Assembly: GCF_902148855.1 (NCBI RefSeq)
Contig: NC_043969.1
Span: 32,495,353 to 32,559,352 of the forward strand
Length of the DNA stretch: 64,000 nt
DNA from: Sphaeramia orbicularis
Taxonomy: Eukaryota; Chordata; Actinopteri; Kurtiformes; Apogonidae
Direction of reading: 5' to 3'
The notes under the pieces are model-generated. The model did not search any database and was not told the DNA's origin. It saw only the letters and a list, made by a program, of their open reading frames with translations. This document shows positions 1-28,654 of the stretch, piece after piece. A program made the translations under genes and the position numbers. Within the stretch, counting starts at the first letter, position 1; the number at the start of each line of letters is the position of its first letter.

Positions 1-1515
1 GGTGCCTTGCATTGACTATAGTCCTTACAGTAATATATATGGAGATTGTTTTTTTTTTTTTTTGCCTCAAGAAAAGTATTTGTATTTTTTTTCCACTTGA
101 TAGCTGACTTCTAGAGAAACCCAGAGAATTACCCAATGGACCTACGTATTCAGCCAATTCTTTGCTTTCTATTTGTCTGCAACATCCTTGTTACCTTGGT
201 TACTGAACATGTTGAGCAAGAATAATGTGACTGATTACAGATGTATGTCACATGTACACATAGTGCAAATGTGCTAAACCTCAGCTGTATGTAGCTGTAA
301 GCCTTTATGACCCTATTTAAAAATAAAAAAAACACTAAAGAAAAAACACTAAAGGTGCACATATGGTAAAGAACACGGTATGCTTGATTGTAACAGACCA
401 ATGACTGATGTTTTAGGACCCTGTGTACATGTTGTGTGTTATGATGCGAGTGAAAGTCATCTCTAGCCAATTGTTAATGGTGGATCTCATCTCAAGTCAT
501 TATGAGGACTTTCTGTGAATGTCCCTTAATGAGTGGGCCAGGTTATCTCTGAAGGCACAAAAACGGCATTTGAAAAGTGTTGAATGTATAAATCCCTATA
601 TTCTGTTACTCCCAGTATGTATCTTCAGTCATGACTTCTCACACCCATTAAAAATCCACTGGCAAGCACAAAGTCCTGTTCCTTATATGTACTATAAATA
701 AAGTTAGACTTGGAAATGTTAAATACATGATGAAATGACTCACCAGTTCCTTGAAGTATTTAAGTGAAGTGTAAAAGTGGAAGACTGAAAGCAAATGTTG
801 AATTTATTATAGAAACTGTGCACAGACCTCCTTTTTTTGTGCTCCAGCTGCAGCTCAAAATGGCATCTTCTCTATTTATACTTGAATTGAAAATGTGGCA
901 GTAAATGGAAAAACTGGACCTAAGACTTTCATGGTAAGTGTTGACTTCCTACACTTAATTATGACTCAAATGCATCTATTAACAAGATTTGATAGTTCCA
1001 AGAACAGATTCAGTGGTTCGGTGTGCCTCAAACTTGTACAAGAAAAGCAAAAACTATAAACCATTTGGCCAGCTGGACAATGGCCAGAAAAACGATTGGC
1101 AACTATTGTACAAACCAAAGCTGTGTTTTTGTCATTTCTCATGCAAAAACATTCTTTGGTCTATCTTCTAACAATGTGATGATTTTTCTTTTCTTTGGTA
1201 AAATGGAAATCTGAGTTTTTTTGCTCTTTAAAAAGAACTAGAAAAGTTTGTCTAAAATTTGTGAAATGGTCCCTAGGATTTCATTTAACCTAAGGAAATA
1301 TGCCTAACAGTGGAAATATAGGAATTAAATGAAAAGTCATTATGTACAGCCACAAATTAAAATTCACTACTAATTCTACATATACATACTATTTAGAAAA
1401 TTATTGCAAAAATCCCAGATCCATCTTCTGTGGTTTAATTTAATACAGTTGAAATTGTGTTATTTTGTCAGGTCAACAGCAATAGTGATATTTACAGAGA
1501 CATTTAAAGGGAGCA
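1..1515. other. Intergenic DNA and probable mrm3 3' UTR
   Basis: No coding exon was recognised here; the short open frames have no family resemblance. The stretch just below 1516 is probably the 3' UTR of mrm3, read on the minus strand. A reverse-complement AATAAA lies at 803-808 and could be its poly(A) signal. A forward AATAAA near 697-702 could end a gene entering from the left on the plus strand, but no exon of it is visible. Confidence 0.4.
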
Positions 1516-4192
1516 TCATGAAAACTGTCCACTAGCTTTAGATTTTAGGTTTTTCATAGACTGCATTACTTTCAACAGTTGTTTTCTGCCCTCAAATAGA
1601 AGAATACTTGCTGCCATGGCTGAATTCAAACTGTCCACATCAGGAACCACAGGAATAAAGAGTCTCTGGCCATCAGTTTTCTCTGCCAGCTCAACTGCTT
1701 CTAGACTCAGACCATGTGTTTCCCCACCAACCACGAGGGCAGTTGGACTTTGAGCCCAGCTCTCATAGTACAGCTTGGTGTCGACTCTGGGAAGAGAAAC
1801 CCCCTCATCTTCACAGTCTGAATCCGAGTCATAGTCCTCATACTGTTTGTTCTTCTTACTTGCGCTGACCCAGCCATAGTCTCCTGCTTTGGAAGGTTTA
1901 TCTGAAATATTTATATGTGAATCTGTGGTTTCCTCCCTTCTACTAGTGCCACAGCTGCTGTCAGCCACATGGACAGTCACAGATTTCGGGAGGTGATGTT
2001 CAATATCTGACCAATCCAGGCTAGGATAGATGGGAAGATGGAAATGAGCGCCCATTGCAGCACGCAGTACCTTGGGCTCCCAGACATCAACACAACCTGT
2101 TGGTGGAGAAAAGAGCACATCTGATAACTAGGAAACGGGTGGAATTCATATGTTTCTAATTTGATCATAGCTGAGGATGCACAATTTGGTGAACAGATTG
2201 TTTCAATTTTTTTGAAAGAATTTTGGAGGACATTGTTTCTCTTCTCAATTCTGCTAAATCAATGGTATTTTCAGTCTACTTGCTTTGTTGACAAAGTCAG
2301 TATCACTGATTCCAAAACATCATCTTACAATAGAGGGTTTTTCTGGCCTGCTCACTGGATCTGTCACCTGTTCTACATACCAGACAGACATGTAACCAGA
2401 CACTGCACAAGTTATGCTGCACAGGTTTCACTGCCTAAACAGAAAGTGACTGGTCATTCCTTGATTATAGGTGTAGATAAAATGCAGACTCCACACAAAC
2501 ATAGAATGCAATGTCTAATTAATAAGCCTAATTGCACAAGCTGGCACCGATTTGATAAATTGTGCAGCTTTAATCATAGCTTACCTTTTGTGAGAAGGAC
2601 ATTATGGCACCCAGCTGCGGCAGCACATCGCAGTATCGTCCCAAGGTTACCAGGATCACGAATGTTGTCACATATCAGGGACAAAGGCACTGAATGACCT
2701 CGATTTGTGAAATTTAACCGTGATGGGTCCGGCCGGGAAAATATAGCTACACAATAATAACAAATTAAAATCAACAACAAAGTTTACTGTCAGCACTTCA
2801 TAATAATTCACAACAAGAAATGAGTTACCCATACCAATTACTCCTTGAGGAGTCACGAGATCAGACCAAATCTTAATGTCCTCAAACTTGACTTTAACTA
2901 GAGTGGCCCGTTTCAGCTTGGCCACAGGGAGCTCTCTGAGCCGTTCCACGGTACTGAAGAACACCATCTGTGGGTTGGCACCAGCATCGAGGGCATCACA
3001 GATCAAACGTCTGCCCTCCAAGAGGATTTTACCCTGGTGCTCCCTAAACGTCCTGGAACGAGCGACACTCGCTAACCTCCTGAAGGACAAACAAGAGGAG
3101 AATACAAATGGATTTCACAACAGAAATGATAATCTTTTTTAATCAAGAAAACATCAGCTCAGTGTCCTTCATCAATCTGCCGATAATTTGGTTTTTAAAT
3201 GTATGAATTTACTGACTTAATGAATATATCTTCTGAAGGAATGTACTACTATGGTACAATACTGTACTCAAGAAAATGTTTGAGATAACTGTACTTTGTG
3301 CATTTCCATTTTGTGCAGCTTTATGCTTCTCCACTACATCAGTCTCGACTTTACTATTCAGAGTACAGTTTTTCATCCCTTTCCTGTGTAGTGAATCCTA
3401 CATATCACATGTTATGTTGCCATAGCCATGATGGATAACTATAGATTCAGATAGGTAGTCATACAAAAATAGTTATATTTTTTACACATATACACATTTA
3501 CACATATACAGCAGCAAAATATAGCAAACAGTCCAATTTTAATATTTACCCAACAGCATCATACATATAATAGGGATCGATGACAAGGACCATTTTACTG
3601 CATAGGGACTACTTTGATTTCCTTTACGTGCATAATATACATAATATTTCCATTCTTTGACTTAAAGGTTTTGAATACACATTTACTTGAAGAGACAAAT
3701 TTTCAGTGTGTTACTAGTGCGTGCAATCTTCTTCTGGAGAACTTCTTCAACCACTGCTGCACTATAATTTGTGACAATTACAGGAACAATCATCTTCTCT
3801 TTTCTTGATACTTACGCCAGTCTCTTGTCTCCAGGATAAGCCCTCTCGAAACGGATTCCATCAATTTCATCTTTGGTAAACGTCAGGTGAACAGGCTTTG
3901 TAGCTTCCTGCGCACTGCTCCTCGCCTTAAAAACAACACTTTCTTCAGGATGCTTTGCTGCAGATGTAACTATGGCCTTCTTCTCCCTTTTGACATTCGG
4001 CTTTACGGGCTCAGGCATTGGCTGCTTTGGGATTTTAGACGCCTCATCTTCTGGAAACAAGACTTTCACAGGTTTCCTTCTCAGACCGCGTACATACCTT
4101 TTTGGTTCCAGCATGAAACTTCCTCTCCTTGACAATAAAGAGTTTCTTTCTAAGGAAAGAAGGTAAATCACGCCTCTCATGTACGCAGCCAT
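1516..4192 (-). CDS. mrm3: Mitochondrial rRNA 2'-O-methyltransferase 3 (MRM3 / RNMTL1)
   Basis: This is a SpoU/TrmH-family methyltransferase. The human protein 2'-O-methylates a guanosine in the peptidyl-transferase loop of mitochondrial 16S rRNA. Four coding exons join in frame: 4192-3816, 3079-2829, 2746-2585 and 2096-1516, giving 456 residues. Exon 1 carries a basic N-terminus starting MAAYMRG, fitting a mitochondrial presequence. Exon 2 gives the SpoU substrate-binding region (HQGKILLEGRRLI). Exon 3 has the family motif NIRDPGNLGTILR. Exon 4 gives GCVDVWEPKVLRA and the late SpoU motif region around VVGGETHGLS. An acidic serine/aspartate-rich insert in exon 4 (near EDYDSDSDCEDE) makes the protein longer than the roughly 420-residue human one. 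All splice sites are GT-AG. The gene is head to head with glod4, as in human. Confidence 0.96.
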
Positions 4193-4763
4193 GTTTGTGT
4201 GTCTTCTTCTTCTGTTGTTCCTTAGACCGATGTGTAATACTTAGCCGTAATACACACTGCCACCAGCTGTAGAAACGCAAACATTACATTTAAAAAATTA
4301 AATATAGTTTTAAAACTCATAGTTTCTTGAGTAATGCTAACAAAGTGCACACGACACCGACGTTTTGTCCTCTATATTATCTCAGACAACTATTTCTAAT
4401 TTTTACATTTTATTGAGACGTTATCAACACTGTGTTCTCGCGACATTACGCGATACAGTGGATGATACCATTAAATTGTATAGCTAGGGGTGGTTGTAAA
4501 AATAAATCAGAAAATGAAATAGAAAAAGTAGTAGTAATCTATTTTATTGTGGTATAAAATTATTGCTCCAGCACACAAAAATATAGTAAAGTTGAAACGG
4601 ACTGAAACAAAAATTAAATTTAGCAATGCATTATATCTTTTTGTGTTCGCTTATCTAGTTTTTCCCAGTTGATGGCCGAGTAATCGATCGTCCAGGAAGT
4701 TCAATCGAGCTTTGCATAAGCATCTACAGAACTAACAATCTATAATAATATCCGTGAAGAAAT
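4193..4763. promoter_or_regulatory. Probable bidirectional promoter between mrm3 and glod4
   Basis: About 570 bp separate the two divergent start codons and must hold both promoters and 5' UTRs. No clear TATA box sits at a plausible distance from either gene. The octamer TCTCGCGA at 4436-4443 matches eight positions of the TCTCGCGAGA element known from CpG promoters bound by BANP, and further CpGs follow (attacgcga). Shared promoter use is inferred from the arrangement. Confidence 0.6.
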
Positions 4764-6656
4764 ATGGCTTTGAGACGTGCGTTGCATTTTGTTTTCAAAG
4801 TTGGCGACAGGACCAAAACAGCTACATTTTACCGAGATGTGCTGGGCATGAAGGTACGTTTCTAGGGTTTTATTTAAGAGACAGATGTGACTGCAATCTT
4901 TTATAAAGTTTAATGTTTCGGCTAATGTTATCCAGTGTTGCACAACCTGAGTGTACTTACCTTTCTGCAAGTATTTGTCATATTTGGACGGTATAATCTA
5001 ACCATTTATGAACTATTTCAGATTTTACGCCATGAAGAATTTGAGGAAGGTTGCAAAGCTACTTGTAATGGGTAGGTATGAAACACCTCAAAGTAACTGA
5101 ACTTTGAACTCTGATAACAATGCTGCAAATATCTTAATGCTTCTTCTGCCATCATCCTGTTGCCATGCAGTCCCTATGATGGGAAATGGAGCAAGACAAT
5201 GGTAGGTTTTGGACCAGAGGATAACCATTTTGTTGCAGAACTGACATACAACTATGGGGTGGGAGAGTATCAGCTTGGTAATGATTTCTTGGTAAGTGAG
5301 AAAGCACACTGACACTACACAAGGGCTCACAGTAAATACATGTTATGCTTCATTGTTCAGCAGCTTTCAAAACGGTTTTTGTCATTCTTGTGTTGACTTT
5401 AGGGGCTGACTCTGCAGTCGAGTAAAGCTGTCAGCAATGCTAAGCGTCTGGGGTGGCCTCTCACAGAGGTGGGAGAGGCTCTTTATCTGACCCATGCTCC
5501 AGGAGGATACCCTTTCTACCTGGTTGACAAAGAACAGCCTCCTAGTGGTGAGTGGCACAGTTTCAGATATCACTCCAGGCTCCCAGGACTTGTGATAAGT
5601 ATTTGGAATGTCACATGTTATCAGTTCTTGTGTTTTCTAAATACCTCATTTAGGTTACTCCATGTGGAGAAGGGGACATTGTCATTATCAAGAGCCATAT
5701 ACATAATGCATACAGTATTGTGGACTCAAAAAGAGAGACAACTGATTTATTACAGTTTCTATCACTTGTTGAAAATAATGTGAATTCCATAGATCCTGTA
5801 CAGAAGGTTTGTCTGGCAGTATCAGACCTCCAGAAATCAACACACTATTGGACTACACTCTTGGGAATGAAGGTTATGGAAAAAAATGAGGAAAAGAAAA
5901 CAGTGCTGATGGGATTCACAGACACTCAAGTGAGTCATCTGTATCTGAAATATGTTATGTAAATAAATGCAACTTTTCCATGCATACTTTAATTATACCA
6001 TATTATCTATTTTTATGCAGTGTAAACTGGAGCTTCATGATATTTGTGGGGCAGTAGATCACAGAACAGCATTTGGGAGAATAGCATTTTCATGCCCAAG
6101 GGAGCAGGTAAAATACTATTCACATACTTCATGGCTGACAGTAGGGAAATCTCAACGTATTTCATTTCTTATCATGATAATTTATGCTTTGTTATATTTC
6201 TCAGCTGCCAGACCTGGAGGCTTTGATGAAAAAAGAAAATCAGAAAATTCTTACACCATTAGTCAGCCTGGACACTCCTGGAAAAGCCACAGTGGAAGTA
6301 GTTATTTTGGCTGACCCAGTAAGTTCATCTTCATATCATTGTGCAGTTATGTGGCATTAGTGGTGGCATACAGTAATTGTTTACTGTTTGTTTGTTTGTT
6401 TTAGGATGGCCATGAAATTTGCTTTGTGGGAGATGAGGCTTTTAGGCAACTGTCCATGGTGGACCCCAAAGGAAATGAACTGCTTGATAAGGTTTGTGTA
6501 TCTAACAGCTCCCACTGACAGTACATAAAACTTTAAGTATGTTAGATATTCACTGTGCTCAAATTCTTGTTTTCATACTTCCTTTTTCAGGCTATGGCTG
6601 AAGATAAAAGTGACGAGTGGTTTGCCAAACACAACAGACAGAAAGCTGCAGCATGA
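4764..6656 (+). CDS. glod4: Glyoxalase domain-containing protein 4
   Basis: Nine coding exons join in frame: 4764-4853, 5022-5071, 5171-5291, 5403-5547, 5793-5929, 6021-6107, 6205-6318, 6405-6491 and 6591-6656. They give 298 residues, the usual length of the vertebrate protein. The start [16 protein letters not shown] and the end DEWFAKHN match the family. Two vicinal-oxygen-chelate (glyoxalase-fold) modules are visible: residues about 5-125 with [12 protein letters not shown], and about 135-260 with [13 protein letters not shown] and [13 protein letters not shown]. The family is linked to mitochondria, but its reaction is not established. All introns are GT-AG. It diverges from mrm3. Confidence 0.97.
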
Positions 6657-7007
6657 GATGGAGTCCACCTGAAAACTGTCCGCCATCATTTTATGACATT
6701 TATAGGAGATGCCTTATAAGACATCCATGATGTAAATCTTGCTGTAGTGTTAGCTCCATTATGTTTTACCTGAACATTTTTTGAAGCCCTACCTGTTATC
6801 ATGCACAGCTGCTCTAAAAGCACTTAAAGGACCACTTCAGAGAGTTTTACTTTTTTTTAATGGATTAAGGTGTCAAATAGTTTATATTATGGTTAGCAAA
6901 AAGAAAAAGATGTGGAAAAATATTAAAGTTAACACTGTTGTATGAACTTGAATCTTATCTCTTGAAAAATGACATTAGTCAATTATTTGGTTTAAATGAA
7001 CTTTCTC

Positions 7008-7033
7008 AATAAAGTTTTGCCTTTGGAAAATAA
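7008..7033 (+). promoter_or_regulatory. glod4: glod4 poly(A) signals
   Basis: AATAAA lies at 7008-7013, about 350 bp after the glod4 stop codon, followed by a second AATAAA-containing run near 7028-7033. They are the first canonical signals downstream on this strand and probably set the transcript end. Confidence 0.6.
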
Positions 7034-7199
7034 AATGTGGTTAATTATGATTCTGTCCAGTGTGGTGAATGCTGATAACCCTTTATGTTTGAATGGGTGG
7101 TTAAAAATTTATATGTGCTTGGGAAAGCTGGCAGTTCTCCAGTTCTTCTACTTTTCACTGCTGAACTTGTTGGATGTGAGTCTAATGAGCTGCCAGCTG

Positions 7200-7313
7200 A
7201 GCAGGGCGGAGAACAGAGCCGGAGTGTTTACTCACTGAACAAACTGTCAGATGAACCCTGTATTTGCTGAAATATGTCGCACAACAGAAGACCAGCGCTT
7301 TGAATGCGACAGG
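7200..7313 (+). other. bltp2: Candidate 5' noncoding exon of bltp2
   Basis: A GC-richer stretch ends in a good splice donor (GACAGG followed by GTGAGT at 7314), some 640 bp ahead of the bltp2 start codon. It could be the first, noncoding exon, spliced to an exon that begins somewhere between about 7765 and 7893. Its 5' end is not defined by the sequence. The DNA from 7314 to 7950 is otherwise unique, with repeated 'gctagca/gttagc' words and no coding signal. Confidence 0.4.
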
Positions 7314-7956
7314 GTGAGTTTCATGATTCCCTGGAGCTGAAATCGATTAGATTTCTTAAGGAGTTGGCTAATCAAGAAGAAGTTACTTCAACTATGCTAG
7401 CACAGTTAGCTGTTAGCATTAGCATGTTTGTATGCTAGCACAGATTTGCTACTGATTTTTTTTGGTGACGCGGCGGGACATATTTTAACTATTTAATGTG
7501 CGGGTCGCTGGGATTATAGTTGGTGCACCTGAGTAAGTAGTACTTGTTTTGCCAATGATGACTGGCTTTACGGGGGGATTTTGCTTGGGGAATACGCTCC
7601 TCCGTGATGCTAAGTGTTAAAGTTTTGCTAAGCTAAATGTTTTTTTCATGTTCTTTAACTACATTGCAGCTAATTAGCAATGTTAGCAGTGATAGGCTAG
7701 CTGTCACCTTTGGTTGAAAAGCATTACTAACATCTATGATTATATGTTCCTTACGTTGCCTCAGCAAGTAACGCCAACGGCGAAAGTTGACTTATTGGTT
7801 TTTGTAGCAACCAGTCAGGCTTATCTGGAAACACCTGAAGTTGAGGTGGGTTCATTCTCAGCAGTGCATCTCTTCCTCTTTTAACAGCAGTTGGTAGCAG
7901 ATAGAGGAGCAGCCAGCCCCATGTCCACGATTTGGGTGTGAACAACTTGGGACACA

Positions 7957-23774
<15,818 letters not shown>

Positions 23775-24875
23775 ACTCACCGACACCAAGGCAGAGTGTG
23801 AGTGGATGATCTACAGCGGCAGCTGCCACACTCCATCAGACTGTTAGGAGTCAGTCTGGACCGAATCAGAACAAAAAAGGGAGGAACGTTTGAGCATTTC
23901 AGATAATTTCAGTGGTGACTTGAATATAGACCACAGTATGATCCTGCTGAACAAAAGGTATTCTGGACTTTTTGCCTTTTTAGAAGTTACTTGACTGAAA
24001 TATGCCCTAAAAACCAGTTATTGCACCAAACTTCATTTATGCCAGAATATTCAGGGTGCCATTTTGACCAAACATATATTACCGTGTTAATTTGTGTGCC
24101 ATTCAATTTTCACTTTGCGTATCATACACAAAATAAAGACCACTTTTGTTGCATTGAATGTAGCGAGGAAGATTTATGTAGCTAGCAGTTCACTGTTACG
24201 ATTTCCTCTGCTTCTGTAAATGCAAGATGGAGCACCTTTTCCTGCTGGATCAGGAACAGTTTGTTGAACATTGAAATCACTAGAATAAATATTACTCAAA
24301 TGAAAGCTCCTTCAACACTGTCAGCTGTACAAAAATAGACTTTAAATGCCATAATTATATCACATTGTTTATCACTTAAAACACAAGAGAGTACATATGG
24401 CTGAATGATTGTTGGTTTGACAGGAAGGCCAAAAAGTCCCACAAATGACCACAAATGATGCTATTTTTAATATTTTACTTGTCAGCATATTGACTGTCTG
24501 CTTCCCTCGGCTAACTGTTTTATTGTACCTCACCCCAGTGCAATATATCAAGAACAGTGTATTGTATAACGTGGCACTTGGTTGACGGTATTGTGGCAAA
24601 AAAAATATGTTGCAGCTTACTGCTGAGTGTATGTTTTGTAATTTTAACACTGAAGCACTTTTTATGCAAAGTATTTTGATATTTTTGTAACCACGGTTGT
24701 TTCTGTTTGATTACTTTTCTAACTGTGCTGCTAAGCCTGTTATTTCCCTCACATTTCCTTAAAAAGAGGAAGAACAAATGCCTGGTGTTTCAATAATGAT
24801 CCCTGATTTCACTGTTTTTGACAAAGCAGGTTAATTGTCACCTCTGTCATCTCTGTGGCTTATTGTTTATCTGTT

Positions 24876-24881
24876 AATAAA
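24876..24881 (+). promoter_or_regulatory. bltp2: bltp2 poly(A) signal
   Basis: AATAAA lies 1.1 kb after the bltp2 stop codon. It is followed by a T/G-rich stretch suited to 3'-end formation and by the rskr promoter region within about 200 bp. The bltp2 3' UTR is therefore taken as 23775 to about 24900. Confidence 0.7.
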
Positions 24882-25210
24882 AGATTTATCTCGGACTGAA
24901 TTTGGATTGGTTTGGTTTTGGTTTTGTCACTGAGTTGCACTGACTTGGGGGTTCCGAGGGATGATTGATCCTTAATCTGACAGGCTCAACTGGAGCGGAA
25001 TCGAGCCCTTTCCGCTCTGGGTGACTTTTGTGCAAACAGGGAGCAAACATTTCTCAGTAGAAGACACACTGACGCATGGATCCAAACGCGCAGCTGGACA
25101 GACTACCGCGCGTTTTAGAGAGCAAAAGCGCACAAGGAGGACTGTAATCGCTGTGTTTTTTTTTCTGATATTGACGTGAGAGAATTTGGGTTATTTTTCT
25201 CTGAGGATGT

Positions 25211-26434
25211 GATGGGCAGCGACATCAGTAAAAGCGGAAAGGTGAGTGAGATCCTTTTAAGAACAGCCGCACTTTGGGGCTGTTTACATGATAACACGCA
25301 GTGAGATGAGGGGAAATGCTGGCGGACTTCTGACTGCGTTCTGCGTAAGAAGGGTTTCCTCGGGACCCAAATACGTAATGTGCAAATGCGGTCGCTACAG
25401 AAATCTGAAATAAACGCAGTAAAAGTTAATGTTGCGGTGACTTATTTCTATTTAAACCCAGTTTAATTAAATGGTGCAACATTTATTGCGCATGTACAAC
25501 ATCCTCTGCGCTGAAAGAGACGCGTCTGCTCTGAAATCAAAGTAAAAAATAGAATATTGATCAGTGATTGTTTTGTGGGCTATGACCTTTCTGAATGGCA
25601 ACGAGAGTGAAATCGATTTTGTATCGCAGTCGCAGGTTCAGTCCCTTATATGACCTTATTAAGTAAAAAAAAAATGTGAATGCATTTATTTAAATAAACC
25701 CAGCAAAAAGGAAAGTTTAGTTGTATACCACATTTCAACAAGGCAGTCCAAAGTGGTTTAGACAAAATAGAAGCATTTAAAATAACCAAAAAATATTAAT
25801 TAATAATGTTAAAAAAAGGATAAAATAATAAACCTCTCCAGATGTTGACTCAGAAACTGAGATTCAGTTATGAAAAGCTGCATTAAGAATGGTTAGATAT
25901 TTGTACTTTTTTGTCACAAAAAAATTACAGATGAGTAATATGTATTGTATTTATTCAATCATATAAAGAGTCAATTTATAGTTGTGAAATTCACATTTGT
26001 TAATTCAATTAAGTAACTGAAGTACTCTAAATTCACTAAATAACACAATGTAAATACTCAGATGAATTATGTTTAAAAAAAAAAGAGAAAAATTATGTAT
26101 CTGGACAAGTTCATGTTATATTAAAGTGTTTGGTTTTTTTTACAGAAAAAATAATGTAAGTGGTGAAAAAAATCTGTTCAATATTTTCTATTCACAGTTT
26201 TAACATGACATCCCACTTATAAATCCCACTTTCTCTAACAATTTCTGTTCAGCACACCTACACACATACATAAGAACTCTCTCAATATGCACACAGACAC
26301 ACACAGAGACACACAACCTTAAATTACAGCAATTATAAGCTGTTAAAAGGAGCATAAAGTACTATAAAACATACAGCACTTTGTAAATGCACTTTTTTTC
26401 CCTTCATCTACTAAGGTAGTAGTAGTAGTAGCAG

Positions 26435-26467
<33 letters not shown>

Positions 26468-28453
26468 AAATAATAATAATAACTATGCTAATAATAATAA
26501 ATCATTGTTTTTTTTCTGTCTCCCTAAATACAGAGGGAAGGAGCAGCTCATCACCGTCGGTTCAGTCATGGCCTTCTGTCTGTTGCTCACAGACTCGGAC
26601 AGCTCGGACCCTCAGGTGTTTTTTCACGGACTCCGCACCTGGACACCAGCCTGTCCATCCCTAACATGTCCATGTCCCCAGAGGACACAGCTGAGACGTC
26701 AAACACAGAGAAGACTCCTTCAGATTCAACCTCCCTCTTTCTGCCTGAGTTCCCACTCCGTACATTTCCTGGACAAGGCCGATTCCAGGTGCTCTGAACC
26801 ACAAAGTAAAACTGGTCAATAGAATTGATCGGTCTACCAGATGTTGCAGCTCAATAGTAGAAAAAAGAAAAAGAGAGTGAAAGTTGTGGAAATATTGAAT
26901 TTTTTTTCCACCTGTTCTTTCATGTCTGTAGATCCTGGGTTTTATAGCTAAAGGATCTTTTGGACCCATCTTGAAAGTGAAGGGCATTTCTGAGGAGAAG
27001 ACTTATGCTGTTAAGGTTGGTTTAGTGTTCATTTTAAAAACACTACATTTAGATGACAAATTAAAGGAAAAACATGATGGAAGTGATCTCTTCTTTCGTG
27101 AGGCTTCATTTAATGATTTCAAGAATAAAAAAGATGACAATAAGCCTTTAGATCTCATCCTATGTAAACCCCTTTGGAAATTTTAGACCATGTGTTAGAC
27201 AGTGCTGTCCACCTCCATCATCAAAATCAGTATTTTGGTTGGATGGTGTTCATCCCTTGAGTTCACAGATTCGGTGTTGGCAAAACACTTTACTAAGACA
27301 CTTTAAGTCGGCCTATCCTGTAATTTATCACCTGTCTGTGTGTTCATTTTGTGAATAATAACCTTTATTGTTGCATACTGTAGGTCCTGCCAAAGTCAGA
27401 GATCTTAAAGTATGGAGTGTTGGACCAGTCCAAAGAGGAAGTCATCATCCAGGTACTAGCACTCCAATGTTTTTATACCCAGTAGAAAATACTCTACAAA
27501 TGTCTGATAGTTATGATAAAATCAATGTAGCTTATAGTCAAAACTCATACTGTCAACTGTGATATTTTTCTAGTGGTTACCTCATTGAGCATTCTATGGT
27601 TATGTAGCACTTACAGTAGCTATTCACTGATCATGTACTGAATCTGTAGTACTTTTATCTGAACAGTTTGAGACTTTTAGAGGCTTTAATTGCCTCTACA
27701 ACCATCAGTGCACTGAGGTTTACATTTAAGATTTATTTCTGTTTGACACCAGGTCTTGTCTGTGAATAAATCTTCTCTTTTGCAGTACATGGGATACGTT
27801 TGGCTGTTATACACTCCCTGTCCATCTCTCACTGTTATATTCACTGTGTGTCGACTGTTCCATTGCAGCGGCAGCTCAAACACCCTTTTATCCACAATCT
27901 GCAGGACTGCTGGCAGACACAGCACCATCTCTTCATTAGTGAGTTCATAAATATGAACAATGACACAGTTAAACTCCTCTCTCCTCCCACTTATACTCTC
28001 CTGCTTGTTATGTTTCTGAGAAGCTTTGTCCCTTCTGGTCACACAGTCACATTAATTCAACTCTGGGTAATAGAGTATTCTGTATGATTGTGTATGTGAT
28101 CTTACGGCTGTGTCGCTGAGTCTGGTTTTAAATCTCTGTTGTGGATAGCGAAGACACACACTGCCATCTAATGAGAATACTGGGTAAAGCTCACATCAGT
28201 CTAGTCTGGCTGCAGCCGTTCTACTGCCTGCATGACTTTAACCCTTTCATGCATACTGGTCACTCCAGTGGACAGCCATTCTACAGCTGTTCTCTTGTAC
28301 ACTCATGGATTTTGTTGTTGTAGTTGCACACACAGTGGATGCTTATGGACCATCCCACACACTGCAATTCATACCATTACTCTAACTTTGCAGTTCTTGA
28401 TAAACCTGATTTGCAGTAATATGTTTTAGTGTAAATCAGTTGCTAATTTTGAC

Positions 28454-28489
<36 letters not shown>

Positions 28490-28600
28490 ATCTTTATTTC
28501 GAAAATGTAGACAGTGAAATCAAAACAAAAATCAACCAACAAAATGTAAGTACTGGTACATAAAAGGTTGATAAGTAAACAAAAGTAGAAAATAATAATG

Positions 28601-28654
<54 letters not shown>

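Noticed and set aside
2161-2697. A 178-codon plus-strand open frame opposite mrm3.
   Set aside because: It overlaps mrm3 exon 3 and the following intron in antisense, with no family resemblance or splice logic.
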